32,793 nt of DNA from Stutzerimonas stutzeri (GCA_002387205.1 DGLA01000011.1:53490-86282), one strand, 5' to 3'. Positions 15,209 through 24,074 are shown, counted from the stretch's first letter. Notes: generated by a model not told the origin, from the sequence alone. Numbers and translations are program-made.

Positions 15209-16060
15209 ATGACTTCTCCGAATCGCCCCGCCATCAGCTTCGAGTTCTTTCCGACCAAGACCGACGCCGGGCATGAAAAACTGCTGGCCACCGCTCGCAG
15301 GCTGGCTGAATACAATCCTGATTTCTTTTCCTGCACCTACGGTGCCGGTGGTTCGACTCGCGACCGCACCCTCAACACCGTGCTCCAACTCGACGGTGAG
15401 GTAAAGGTGCCGACTGCGCCGCACCTGTCCTGTGTAGGCGACAGCAAGCAGGAGCTGCGCGAGCTGTTACAGCTGTATCGTAGCTCCGGCATCAAGCGCA
15501 TCGTAGCCCTGCGCGGGGACCTGCCCTCGGGCATGGGCATGGCCAGCGGCGAGCTACGCTATGCCAATGAACTGGTGGAATTCATTCGCGCCGAAACGGG
15601 CGACCACTTCCACATCGAGATCGCCGCGTACCCGGAGATGCATCCGCAGGCGCGCAACTTCGAGGACGACCTGGCCAACTTCGTGCGCAAGGCCAAGGCC
15701 GGCGCGGACAGCGCCATCACCCAGTACTTCTTCAACGCCGACTGCTACTTCTACTTCGTCGAGCGTGTGCGCAAGCTTGGCGTGGAAACACCGATCGTCC
15801 CGGGCATCATGCCGATTACCAACTACAGCAAGCTGGCTCGTTTTTCCGACGCCTGTGGGGCCGAAATTCCTCGTTGGGTTCGCAAGCAGCTGGAGTCCTA
15901 TGGCGATGACATGGACAGCATTCAGGCCTTCGGCACCCAGGTGATCACCGAGTTGTGCGAAAAGCTGCTTGCCGGCGGTGCACCCGGATTGCACTTCTAC
16001 ACCCTGAACCAGGCCGAACCCTGCCTGGCTATCTGGGACAACCTCAGGCGCGCTCGCTGA
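15209..16060 (+). CDS. metF: 5,10-methylenetetrahydrofolate reductase
   Basis: A 283-residue flavoprotein that makes 5-methyl-THF for methionine synthesis. The N-terminal SFEFFPTKTDAGHEKL is the family signature containing the catalytic Glu. CTYGAGGSTRDRT, HLSCVGDSKQEL, ALRGDLPSGMG, EIAAYPEMHPQA and ITQYFFNADCYFYFVERV follow in the usual order of the TIM barrel. The start is set by comparison with family N-termini; no good Shine-Dalgarno is present (GGTAAAAAATAA). It is probably co-transcribed with ahcY, linking SAH removal to homocysteine remethylation, but the repeat element separates them. Confidence 0.97.
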   Translation: MTSPNRPAISFEFFPTKTDAGHEKLLATARRLAEYNPDFFSCTYGAGGSTRDRTLNTVLQLDGEVKVPTAPHLSCVGDSKQELRELLQLYRSSGIKRIVALRGDLPSGMGMASGELRYANELVEFIRAETGDHFHIEIAAYPEMHPQARNFEDDLANFVRKAKAGADSAITQYFFNADCYFYFVERVRKLGVETPIVPGIMPITNYSKLARFSDACGAEIPRWVRKQLESYGDDMDSIQAFGTQVITELCEKLLAGGAPGLHFYTLNQAEPCLAIWDNLRRAR

Positions 16061-16070
16061 GCAGCTGTTC

Positions 16071-16094
16071 AGCTCCCTGTGCAAACAGGGAGCT
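16071..16094 (+). terminator. GNRA-capped hairpin after metF
   Basis: AGCTCCCTGT (16071-16080) and ACAGGGAGCT (16085-16094) form a perfect 10-bp stem closed by a GCAA tetraloop. It starts 11 nt after the metF stop. No T-run follows, so it may be a 3' mRNA-stabilising structure or a weak terminator. Confidence 0.55.
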
Positions 16095-16150
16095 GGCTAA
16101 TGAACCTGCGAACTGCCACACTGTCCTACCAATGCGGTGTTAACAGGCTC

Positions 16151-16159
16151 TGTTATACT
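16151..16159 (+). promoter_or_regulatory. Extended -10 promoter for the helicase gene
   Basis: TGT followed by TATACT (16154-16159) fits an extended -10 (TGnTATAAT). I find no convincing -35. Transcription from about 16166 would give a leader of roughly 130 nt before the helicase ATG. Confidence 0.5.
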
Positions 16160-16296
16160 CCGCGCTTCCGCCAGGTTTACGCCCGGATGTCGTCATCGAA
16201 GAGATGCGGCAGGACCGGACGGGATCGCACGCCAGTCGCGATTCGAGCCAGGCATGATCATCCCAGGGCGTCGCCCTACACAAGACAGGATCTCTC

Positions 16297-18114
16297 ATGT
16301 CCTTTGCTTCCCTCGGTCTCTCCGAGGCTTTGGCCGGTGCCGTCGAGGCCGCCGGCTACACCCAGCCTACACCGGTGCAACAGCGGGCCATTCCCGCCGT
16401 GTTGCAAGGACGCGACCTGATGGTCGCCGCGCAGACGGGAACCGGCAAGACCGGTGGCTTCGCGCTCCCCGTGCTGGAAATTCTGTTCCCCGGCGGACAC
16501 CCCGACCGTGAACACCGCCATGGCCCTCGCCAACCGCGCGTGCTGGTGCTGACACCGACCCGCGAGCTCGCCGCTCAGGTTCATGACAGCTTCAAGCTGT
16601 ACGCCCGCGACCTGCCGCTGAAAAGCGCGGTGATCTTTGGTGGCGTTGGCATGAACCCCCAGGTCCAGGCCATAGCCAAGGGCCTCGACGTGCTGGTCGC
16701 CTGCCCCGGCCGCCTGCTCGACCTGGCCAACCAGAAGGCGGTTGACCTGTCACACGTGGAAATCCTGGTTCTCGACGAAGCCGACCGCATGCTCGACATG
16801 GGCTTCATCCATGACGTGAAGAAGGTCCTCGCCAAGCTGCCGACCAAACGCCAGAACCTGCTGTTCTCGGCGACCTTTTCCAAGGACATTACCGACCTCG
16901 CCAGCAAGCTGCTGCACGAGCCGGAGAAAATCCAGGTCACGCCGCCGAATACCACCGTCGAGCGTATCGAGCAGCGGGTATTCCGCCTGCCGTCCTCGCA
17001 CAAGCGCGCATTGCTGGCGCACCTGATTACCCAGGGCGCATGGGAGCAGGTACTGGTGTTCACCCGTACCAAGCACGGCGCCAATCGCCTCGCTGAATAC
17101 CTGGACAAGCATGGGCTGCCGGCCGTCGCGATCCACGGCAACAAGAGTCAGAATGCCCGCACCAAAGCCTTGGCTGACTTCAAGGCGAATGCCGTACGCA
17201 TCCTGGTTGCAACCGATATCGCCGCCCGCGGTCTGGATATCGATCAGCTGCCACACGTGGTCAACTTCGAACTGCCCAACGTCGAGGAAGACTACGTCCA
17301 CCGTATCGGCCGTACCGGCCGTGCCGGCCGCAGCGGCGAGGCGATCTCGCTGGTGGCGCCAGATGAGGAGAAGCTGCTCAAGGGCATCGAACGGATGACC
17401 AAGCAGAAGATACCGGACGGTGACCTGATGGGCTTCGACGCCAGCACCATCGAGGCGGAAAAGCCGGAAGTGCGCGAGCCACGTCAGCCGCGCCCGCCTC
17501 GCAATGGCGAGCGCAAGCCGCGGCCCGAGCGCGCCGCGAAAGCAACCGAAGCAGGCGGCGAGTCGAAGGAACGCGATCGCAACCGCCGCGGTCGCAACAA
17601 GCCCCGCAACGCGAACGCGGGTCAGAGCGCGCCGGCCCAAGGCGCTGCCGCCGCACCGGTAAGCCGCCCGCCACGTCTACCCAGCGACCGCGATCCGGAA
17701 GTGTTTCTCGACGATGAGCTGGACAATTTCGGCAACAAGGTCGATTACGTCAGCCCCTATCAGAACAAGCAGGGCCGTGGTCGGCGCCCGGGTGGTCAAC
17801 CCGGCGGCCAGCCGCGTGCGGCAAGCCCTCGCGGCGCTGGAGGCCCGACGGCCTCAGCAGGCGCACAGGGTAAAGGCAAGCGCCAGGGTCAGCCAGCCCG
17901 TGGCGGTCAGCCACGTCGCAAGAACGAAGGTCGTCGAATCGATGGCGAGGTCGGCGGCGCCCGGCGGGATGCGGCAGAGAAACCAAAGGACAAGCAGCCA
18001 GTGATCATTCACAAGGAATCGAAGATCGACCGCCTGCCGAGCATTGAGCAGCTCGATCAATTGCCGTCCAAGCCTCGCAGCGAAAAGCCAGCATTGCTGA
18101 CGCGCAATCGCTGA
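16297..18114 (+). CDS. rhlE2: DEAD-box RNA helicase, RhlE2-type
   Basis: A 605-residue ATP-dependent RNA helicase. The core (about 1-385) has the Q motif GYTQPTPVQQRAIP, Walker A AQTGTGKT, DEAD in LVLDEADRMLDMGF, SAT in LLFSATFSKD, ATDIAARGLDI and HRIGRTGRAGR. The remaining 220 residues are low-complexity and strongly basic, with Arg/Gly/Pro-rich stretches such as RDRNRRGRNKPRN and GGQPGGQPRAA, plus a final SIEQLDQLPSKPRSEKPALLTRN. Position next to metF and the efflux operon matches P. aeruginosa PA0428, RhlE2, which acts with RNase E in RNA turnover. Long basic tails of this type bind RNA. It is monocistronic with a strong terminator. Confidence 0.93.
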   Translation: MSFASLGLSEALAGAVEAAGYTQPTPVQQRAIPAVLQGRDLMVAAQTGTGKTGGFALPVLEILFPGGHPDREHRHGPRQPRVLVLTPTRELAAQVHDSFKLYARDLPLKSAVIFGGVGMNPQVQAIAKGLDVLVACPGRLLDLANQKAVDLSHVEILVLDEADRMLDMGFIHDVKKVLAKLPTKRQNLLFSATFSKDITDLASKLLHEPEKIQVTPPNTTVERIEQRVFRLPSSHKRALLAHLITQGAWEQVLVFTRTKHGANRLAEYLDKHGLPAVAIHGNKSQNARTKALADFKANAVRILVATDIAARGLDIDQLPHVVNFELPNVEEDYVHRIGRTGRAGRSGEAISLVAPDEEKLLKGIERMTKQKIPDGDLMGFDASTIEAEKPEVREPRQPRPPRNGERKPRPERAAKATEAGGESKERDRNRRGRNKPRNANAGQSAPAQGAAAAPVSRPPRLPSDRDPEVFLDDELDNFGNKVDYVSPYQNKQGRGRRPGGQPGGQPRAASPRGAGGPTASAGAQGKGKRQGQPARGGQPRRKNEGRRIDGEVGGARRDAAEKPKDKQPVIIHKESKIDRLPSIEQLDQLPSKPRSEKPALLTRNR

Positions 18115-18130
18115 GACCTGGCGTATAAAG

Positions 18131-18165
18131 AAACGCCGCCCCGGCTAACTGCAGGGGCGGCGTTT
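18131..18165. terminator. Strong bidirectional terminator
   Basis: A perfect 12-bp stem, AAACGCCGCCCC (18131-18142) with GGGGCGGCGTTT (18154-18165), is followed by further T on the plus strand. It lies between the convergent helicase gene and the efflux operon and can serve both. Confidence 0.92.
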
Positions 18166-18199
18166 TTGTTTGCAGTAATCGAACAGTACCGCTACGGGC

Positions 18200-19630
18200 T
18201 CAACCTTCGCTGGGCAGTGGCTGCGCCTGTGCATCCCATCCGCCACCAAGGGCCTTGAACAGCTCGACTTCGCTGATCATCTGCGACAGGCGATCGCTGA
18301 TGAACTGCTGCTGCACTTCAAACAGCTGCCGCTGTGCATCGAGGAGGGTCAGGTAACTGTCAACACCAGTGCGGTAGCGCCGCTCGGCGAGCCGATAGTA
18401 GTCCTCACTGGCTTCCAGCAGATCACGCTGAGCCTGAAGCTGGCGCACATAGGTCGCCTGGGCCGCCAATCCGTCGGCCACCTCACGGAAAGCAGTCTGG
18501 ATCGCCGATTCATACTGCGCTACCTGGATATTGCGGCTGATCTCGGCATAGTCGAGGTTAGCGCGCAGCTGACCGGCATTGAAGATGGGCACACTGATGC
18601 TCGGCGCAAAATTCCAGTAGCTGGAGCCCCCGTCGAACAGGCCGGAGAGCTCGCTGCTTGCCGTACCCACCGCGCCGGTGAGGCTGATGCGCGGGAAAAA
18701 CGCCGCCCTGGCCGCGCCGATGTTCGCGTTGGCTGCACGCAACCGGTATTCGGCCTGGATGATGTCCGGGCGCATGTAGAGCAGATCGGAAGGCAGCCCC
18801 ACGGGTACCGTGGCCAGCAGGTCGCGTTCCAGCCGACCGTCGGCAGGCAGATCGACGGGGATGCCCTGTCCCAGCAGCAGTGTCAGTGCATTGCGATCCT
18901 GAGCCACCTGACGGGTATAGCGCTCGATGCCCACCCGTGCGGTATCGACTGCACTGCGCGCCTGGCTCAACTCGAGCGCCGAGGCAACGCCCACGTCGAA
19001 ACTGCGCTGGGTAAGCGAGAGGCTTTCCTCGTAGGTATCCAATGTATCGCGGCTGACCTGCAACAGGGCCTGGTCGGCTTGCAAGGTCAGCCAGGCGTTG
19101 GCCACGCTGGCGATCAGGCTTATCTGGGCACTGCGCTGAGCTGCCTCGGTGGCGAAATACTCTTGCAGCGCTTGCTCGCGCAGGCTGCCCAGGCGCCCGA
19201 ACAGATCGAGTTCCCAGGACACGCCGAGGGTTGCACTGTACTGGCTGCTGATCGTGCTTTCACCGGTCTGATTCAGATCGCCCGGCGTGCGGGTGCGACT
19301 GCCGGCGCCATCACCGCTCACCAGCGGTAGCACATCGGCCCGCTGCACCCGATACAGGGCTCGATAGGCCTCGACATTCAGGGCGGCGACACGCAGGTCG
19401 CGGTTGTTCTCCAGGGCCACGCTTATCAATTCACGCAGGGCGGGATCTTTGAAAAACGTCTGCCAGTCCATCTCCATCTGCTGCCCTTTGGCGGCACTGG
19501 CTGATGCAAGGTAGGCCTCACCCTCCGGCCAGCTGGCAGCAGTTGGCGCCTCGGGTCGCTGGTAATCCGGAATCAACGAGCATCCGCTCAGCGCTGCCAT
19601 CAGCGCCAGACTCAGTACTGACTTGTTCAT
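18200..19630 (-). CDS. ttgC: RND efflux outer-membrane channel (OprM/TtgC type)
   Basis: A 476-residue outer-membrane factor lipoprotein. The signal sequence ends in LSGC, so Cys17 is lipidated, and the mature start SLIPDYQRPEAPTAASWPEG is typical of OprM. The two TolC-type repeats are recognisable (DLRVAALNVEAYRALYRVQRADVLP; GVSWELDLFGRLGSLREQALQEY; LRAANANIGAARAAFFPRISLTGAVG). It forms the trimeric channel that carries drugs out from the inner-membrane pump. Its ATG overlaps the pump stop by 4 bp. It ends the three-gene operon, followed by a bidirectional terminator. Confidence 0.96.
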   Translation of the reverse strand: MNKSVLSLALMAALSGCSLIPDYQRPEAPTAASWPEGEAYLASASAAKGQQMEMDWQTFFKDPALRELISVALENNRDLRVAALNVEAYRALYRVQRADVLPLVSGDGAGSRTRTPGDLNQTGESTISSQYSATLGVSWELDLFGRLGSLREQALQEYFATEAAQRSAQISLIASVANAWLTLQADQALLQVSRDTLDTYEESLSLTQRSFDVGVASALELSQARSAVDTARVGIERYTRQVAQDRNALTLLLGQGIPVDLPADGRLERDLLATVPVGLPSDLLYMRPDIIQAEYRLRAANANIGAARAAFFPRISLTGAVGTASSELSGLFDGGSSYWNFAPSISVPIFNAGQLRANLDYAEISRNIQVAQYESAIQTAFREVADGLAAQATYVRQLQAQRDLLEASEDYYRLAERRYRTGVDSYLTLLDAQRQLFEVQQQFISDRLSQMISEVELFKALGGGWDAQAQPLPSEG

Positions 19631-22600
19631 TGCGCCTCTCCGTTTTGCTCGACGCCGATGGTCTTTTTGCGCTTGCCCACCGAAGACACCACGACATAGA
19701 ACAGCGGTACCCAGAAGATCGCCAGCAGCATGGCGCTGAGCATGCCGCCGATCACGCCGGTTCCGATCGCATGCTTACTGCCCGCGCCCGCCCCGCTGGA
19801 TATCGCCAGCGGAAGCACGCCCAGCATGAAAGCCAGGGAAGTCATGATGATAGGACGCAAACGGATGCGGCAGGCTTCGATCGCCGCATCCGCCAGGGTC
19901 ATGCCCTGCTCGTGCAAGGTCTTGGCGAACTCCACGATCAGGATCGCGTTACGCGCCGACAACCCCACGGTAGTCAGCAGCCCGACCTGAAAGAACACGT
20001 CGTTCGACAAGCCGCGGCCCATGGTGAAAGCCAGCGCGCCAACAATGCCCAGCGGCACGACCAGCATGACCGAGAGCGGAACCGACCAGCTTTCGTACAG
20101 CGCCGCGAGCGCGAGGAACACCACCAGCAGCGACAGCGCATAGAGTGCGGGCGCCTGCGACCCGGACAAACGCTCCTCATAAGACTGACCAGTCCATGAG
20201 TAACCGATGCCCGCCGGCAACTGCTCGGCGATCCGCTCGACCGCAGCCATGGCTTCACCGGAGCTGTATCCGGGCGCAGCCGCGCCCAGGATTTCCATTG
20301 CCGGCACGCCATTGAAACGAGTCAGCTTTGGCGGGCCATATGTCCACTCACCGGTGGCGAAGGCGGTAAACGGCACCATCTCGCCTGCATCGTTGCGCAC
20401 ATACCACTTGCCAAGGTCCTCCGGGTTCATTCGTGAGGTGGGCTCGCCTTGCATGTAGACACGCTTGACCCGACCCCGGTCGATGAAGTCATTGACGTAG
20501 CTCGAGCCCCAGGCGATGGACAGCGAGTCGTTGATCGCCGCAAGGGAAACCTGATGGGCACGCGCTTTTTCGTCGTCGATGATCAGGTGGTACTGCGGTT
20601 CGTCACGCATACCGTTGAAGCGAACGCCCGTAAGGGTAGGATCCTCGGAAGCCAGCTGCATGAACTGGTCGCGTGCCTTGGTCAGGGCTTCATGACCAAG
20701 CCCGGCCTGGTCCTGCAGGTACACGTCGAAGCCGGTGGCATTGCCCAGCTCCATCACCGCTGGCGGCGCGAAGGCAAACACCATGGCGTCGCGCAGGCTG
20801 AAGAAGTACCCCTGGGCGCGCTCAGCCAGCTCGAACACCCCCTGCCCGGCCTCGGTGCGCTCTTCCCACGGCTTGAGCATGATGAAGGCCATACCTGAAC
20901 TCTGGCCGCGCCCCGCAAAGTTGAAGCCGGTGATGGTAAACACCGAGTTGACCGTCTCGCTTTCTTCAGTCAACAGGTATTCGCGCATCTGCTCGACGAC
21001 TTCCTGGGTGCGACTCGCGGTCGAACCAGCCGGCGTCTGCACCTGGGCGAAGAGTACGCCCTGATCTTCTTCCGGCAGGAACGCAGTTGGAATGCGGGTA
21101 AACATCCAGATCATGATGCCGACGATGATCAGGTACATCAGCAGGTAGGGCGCCTTGCGCCGCAGCACGGCAGCCACTCCGCGCTCGTAGCGCAGGGTGC
21201 CGCGCTCGAAGGTGCGATTGAACCAGCCGAAGAACCCGCGCTTGCCTTCATGATCGCCGCTGTGCGGCTTGAGAATGGTGGCGCACAGCGCGGGCGTGAA
21301 GATCAGCGCCACCAGCACCGAGAGCACCATGGCCGAGACGATGGTGATAGAGAACTGACGGTAGATCACCCCAGTCGAGCCACCGAAGAAGGCCATCGGC
21401 AGCAGCACAGCCGACAGCACCACACCGATACCGACCAGTGCGCTCTGTATCTGGCCCATGGACTTGCGCGTAGCCTCTCGCGCAGAAAGCCCCTCCTCGC
21501 GCATCACCCGTTCGACGTTTTCCACCACCACGATGGCGTCGTCCACCAGCAGTCCGATGGCCAGGATCATGGCGAACATGGTGAGCGTGTTGATGCTGTA
21601 TCCGAACGTCAGCAGGATGGCGAAAGTGCCGAGGATGACCACCGGCACCGCCAGTGTAGGGATCAGCGTCGCCCGCAGGTTCTGCAGGAACAGGAACATC
21701 ACCAGGAACACGAGCACGAAAGCTTCGATCAGCGTGTGCACCACGCCTTCGATGGAGGCGGAAATCACCGGCGTGGTGTCGTAGGGATAAACCACTTCGA
21801 CGCCCGGCGGGAAGAAAGGCTCGAGCTCGGAGATCGTCTCGCGGACCGCTGTTGCGGTGTCGAGCGCATTGCCACCCGCGGCAAGGCGTATCCCCAGGCC
21901 CGCCGCTGGCCGGCCGTTGTACTCGGCGCGGATCGCATAGCTCTCCGCTCCCAGCTCGACCTTGGCCACATCGCGCAGACGCACCTGAGATCCGTCGGCA
22001 TTGACCTTCAGCAGGATTTTCTCGAACTGCTCAGGCGTCTCCAGCCGGGTCTTGCCGATGATCGTGGCGTTGAGCTGCTGGGTTTCAACTGCCGGCAGGC
22101 CGCCGAGCTGGCCGGACGACACCTGGACGTTCTGTTCCTGGATCGCAGAGCGAACATCCACTGCGGTCAGCTGGAACTGCTGCAACTTGCCCGGATCGAG
22201 CCAGATACGCATCGCGTACTGGGCGCCGAACACCTGAAAGTCGCCAACGCCGGGCGTGCGCGAGATCGGGTCCTGCACATTGGCGACGATATAGTTGGCC
22301 AGGTCGAAGTTGCTCTGCTGCCCGTCCTTGGATACCAGTGCCACCACCATCAGGAAGTTGCGCGCCGATTTCGACACACGAATGCCCTGCTGCTGAACGG
22401 CCTGCGGCAGTAGGGGCGTGGCCAGCTGCAGCTTGTTCTGTACCTGCACTTGCGCGATGTCAGGGTTGGTGCCCTGTTCGAAGGTCACATTGATCGTCAT
22501 GCTGCCATCGGAGTTGCTTTCCGATGAGATGTAGCGCAGCCCGTCGAGACCATTGAGCTGCTGTTCGATGACCTGAACGACGGTGTCCTGGACAGTTCGC

Positions 22601-22761
22601 GCCGAAGCGCCCGGATAGTTGACCGAAATAGACACGTTCGGCGGCGCGATGCTCGGGTACTGGTTGACCGGCAGATTGAGGACCGCCAGCGTTCCGGCAA
22701 GCATCAGTACCAGGGCAATTACCCAGGCAAAGATTGGCCGATCGATAAAGAACTTGGACAT
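19627..22761 (-). CDS. ttgB: RND multidrug efflux inner-membrane pump (MexB/TtgB type)
   Basis: A 1044-residue HAE1-type RND transporter with 12 expected membrane helices and two large periplasmic loops; it begins MSKFFIDRPIFAWVIAL as the family does. The proton-relay aspartates Asp407 and Asp408 are present in GLLVDDAIVVVENV. The relay lysine of helix 10 (AcrB Lys940, MexB Lys939) is Arg937 here, in GLSARNAILIVEF; the codon on the minus strand is CGT. Everything else looks intact, including the trimer and docking loops. It follows ttgA by 6 bp and overlaps ttgC by 4 bp, so the three subunits are made together. The pump drives drugs and solvents outward using protons. Confidence 0.96.
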   Translation of the reverse strand: MSKFFIDRPIFAWVIALVLMLAGTLAVLNLPVNQYPSIAPPNVSISVNYPGASARTVQDTVVQVIEQQLNGLDGLRYISSESNSDGSMTINVTFEQGTNPDIAQVQVQNKLQLATPLLPQAVQQQGIRVSKSARNFLMVVALVSKDGQQSNFDLANYIVANVQDPISRTPGVGDFQVFGAQYAMRIWLDPGKLQQFQLTAVDVRSAIQEQNVQVSSGQLGGLPAVETQQLNATIIGKTRLETPEQFEKILLKVNADGSQVRLRDVAKVELGAESYAIRAEYNGRPAAGLGIRLAAGGNALDTATAVRETISELEPFFPPGVEVVYPYDTTPVISASIEGVVHTLIEAFVLVFLVMFLFLQNLRATLIPTLAVPVVILGTFAILLTFGYSINTLTMFAMILAIGLLVDDAIVVVENVERVMREEGLSAREATRKSMGQIQSALVGIGVVLSAVLLPMAFFGGSTGVIYRQFSITIVSAMVLSVLVALIFTPALCATILKPHSGDHEGKRGFFGWFNRTFERGTLRYERGVAAVLRRKAPYLLMYLIIVGIMIWMFTRIPTAFLPEEDQGVLFAQVQTPAGSTASRTQEVVEQMREYLLTEESETVNSVFTITGFNFAGRGQSSGMAFIMLKPWEERTEAGQGVFELAERAQGYFFSLRDAMVFAFAPPAVMELGNATGFDVYLQDQAGLGHEALTKARDQFMQLASEDPTLTGVRFNGMRDEPQYHLIIDDEKARAHQVSLAAINDSLSIAWGSSYVNDFIDRGRVKRVYMQGEPTSRMNPEDLGKWYVRNDAGEMVPFTAFATGEWTYGPPKLTRFNGVPAMEILGAAAPGYSSGEAMAAVERIAEQLPAGIGYSWTGQSYEERLSGSQAPALYALSLLVVFLALAALYESWSVPLSVMLVVPLGIVGALAFTMGRGLSNDVFFQVGLLTTVGLSARNAILIVEFAKTLHEQGMTLADAAIEACRIRLRPIIMTSLAFMLGVLPLAISSGAGAGSKHAIGTGVIGGMLSAMLLAIFWVPLFYVVVSSVGKRKKTIGVEQNGEAQ

Positions 22762-22767
22762 GTCTGG

Positions 22768-23931
22768 TTATTCCCCTTGGCCAGCGGCCGGCGCTGCGCC
22801 TGCCTGACCACTGCTCTGTCCCGCCTGCTGGACATTCCCGGCAGGCCGCGGATTGACTTCGACACCAGGGCGAATGAATTGCAGCCCTTCGGTGATCACA
22901 CGATCACCTGGCTGCAAGCCTTCGCTTACCAGCCAGCGATTGCCGACAGCACGCTCTGTCTTGATCTGACGCAGTTCGACCTTGTTGTCGGCGCCAACCA
23001 CCATGGCCGTGGGCTCACCTCGGGCATCACGGGTAACGCCCTGCTGAGGTACCAGCAAGGCCTGTTCACGAACACCGGCCAGCAGACGCGCGTGAACGAA
23101 CATGCCAGGCAGCAGGTCTTTCTCCGGGTTCGGAAACTTGGCGCGAATGGTGACCGAGCCCGTACCTTCATCCACGGCCACTTCGGCGACTTCCAACGTG
23201 CCGTCATGCGGATATTCGGAGCCATCCGGCAGTATCAGCCGGGCCTTCGCTGCGCTGTCCCCGGCTTGCTGCAGCCGGCCGCTCTCCAGATCCCGCCGCA
23301 GAGCCATCAGATCCTGCACCGGCTGGGTCACATCGACATAGATCGGATCGAGCTGTTGGATAGTCGCCAGTTCCTGCGCCTGGCCATTGCTGACCAGTGC
23401 CCCCTCGGTCACCGCGGAGCGGCCAATGCGGCCGGAGATCGGCGCGAGCACCTTGGTATAGCGAAGGTCGATTTTCGCCCGCTCCAGCTCGGCCTGGGCT
23501 TGCAGAGATGCCGCCCGGGCCTCGTCATGGGCTTGCTGGCTCACCGCCTGCTCCTTGACCAGCAGCCCGTAACGATCCGCCAGCGACTTGGCCGACGCCA
23601 GCTGCGCCTGGGTGCTTTTCAGGGTGGCCTCGTAGACAGCAGGGTCGATTTGATAGAGCTGCTGACCTTTCTTGACGTCGCTGCCTTCGGTAAACAGACG
23701 CTTCTGAATGATCCCGCTGACCTGAGGCCGTACCTCGGCAACACGGAACGCAGTGGTTCGGCCTGGCAACTCGGTAGTCAGTTCGAACGGCTCGGTCTCC
23801 AGCGTCACGATGCCAACCTGAGGGGCCGGCTGCCCCGCCGGTGCCGCCGCTTGTTCTTCCTGACAACCGCTAAGCAGCGCTACGGCGATAAAGAGTGGAA
23901 TCAGAACAGCACTGGCTGGCTTGATTGACAT
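22768..23931 (-). CDS. ttgA: RND efflux periplasmic adaptor (MexA/TtgA type)
   Basis: A 387-residue membrane-fusion protein. The signal ends in LLSGC, making Cys23 the lipid anchor. The usual order follows: RTTAFRVAEVRPQVSGIIQKRLFTEGSDVKKGQQLYQIDP (lipoyl/barrel-sandwich part), a helical hairpin (ATLKSTQAQLASAKSLADRYGLLVKEQAVSQQAHDEARAA), and a second lipoyl half (DLRYTKVLAPISGRIGRSAVTEGALV). The protein bridges pump and outer-membrane channel. ATG 23931 is chosen with GAGG 9 nt upstream; the longer frame to 24054 has no family resemblance in its extra 41 residues. The promoter carries a TtgR-like operator. Confidence 0.96.
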   Translation of the reverse strand: MSIKPASAVLIPLFIAVALLSGCQEEQAAAPAGQPAPQVGIVTLETEPFELTTELPGRTTAFRVAEVRPQVSGIIQKRLFTEGSDVKKGQQLYQIDPAVYEATLKSTQAQLASAKSLADRYGLLVKEQAVSQQAHDEARAASLQAQAELERAKIDLRYTKVLAPISGRIGRSAVTEGALVSNGQAQELATIQQLDPIYVDVTQPVQDLMALRRDLESGRLQQAGDSAAKARLILPDGSEYPHDGTLEVAEVAVDEGTGSVTIRAKFPNPEKDLLPGMFVHARLLAGVREQALLVPQQGVTRDARGEPTAMVVGADNKVELRQIKTERAVGNRWLVSEGLQPGDRVITEGLQFIRPGVEVNPRPAGNVQQAGQSSGQAGAAPAAGQGE

Positions 23932-24004
23932 CGGGAGTGACCTCATTGAACAGATGGCCCTGGAGCAGAACAGCCCGGGCAGACTCGAATGGCAGAATGC
24001 GGCG

Positions 24005-24038
24005 AATATACTTACATGCAGGACTGTTTGTAAACAGT
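24005..24038 (-). promoter_or_regulatory. ttgABC promoter overlapped by a TtgR-like operator
   Basis: On the minus strand, -35 TTTACA (24034-24029) and -10 TATATT (24010-24005) are 18 nt apart and each match consensus at 5 of 6 positions. A perfect palindrome with arms ACTGTTT and AAACAGT spans 24023-24038, and a wider TTACA/TGTAA pair spans 24012-24033. The minus-strand text TTTACAAACAG, then CATGTAAGTATATTC, closely follows the P. putida TtgR operator as I remember it. A repressor here would block RNA polymerase directly. Confidence 0.8.
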
Positions 24039-24055
24039 CGGTCACGTCTCCCACG

Positions 24056-24074
24056 GGCTATCGCGCCGATAGCC
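24056..24074. repeat. Short perfect hairpin/palindrome in the ttgA-yceI gap
   Basis: GGCTATCG (24056-24063) and CGATAGCC (24067-24074) are exact complements with a CGC loop. It is 18 bp from the TtgR-like palindrome and upstream of the ttgABC promoter. It has no T-run on either strand. It may be a second regulator site; I see no gene in this gap (23932-24175). Confidence 0.4.

Noticed and set aside
21250..22413. 387-codon open frame on the plus strand opposite ttgB, rich in His, Arg and Gln
   Set aside because: The composition is typical of a reverse-complement shadow of a coding sequence, and the ttgB frame is intact through the same region.
22777..23928. 383-codon open frame on the plus strand opposite ttgA
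   Set aside because: It is antisense to a clear membrane-fusion protein; its translation shows no domain, and long antisense frames are expected at this GC content.
23932..24054. N-terminal extension of ttgA from 24054
   Set aside because: It runs through the promoter and the predicted transcription start, and would place the lipoprotein signal internally.
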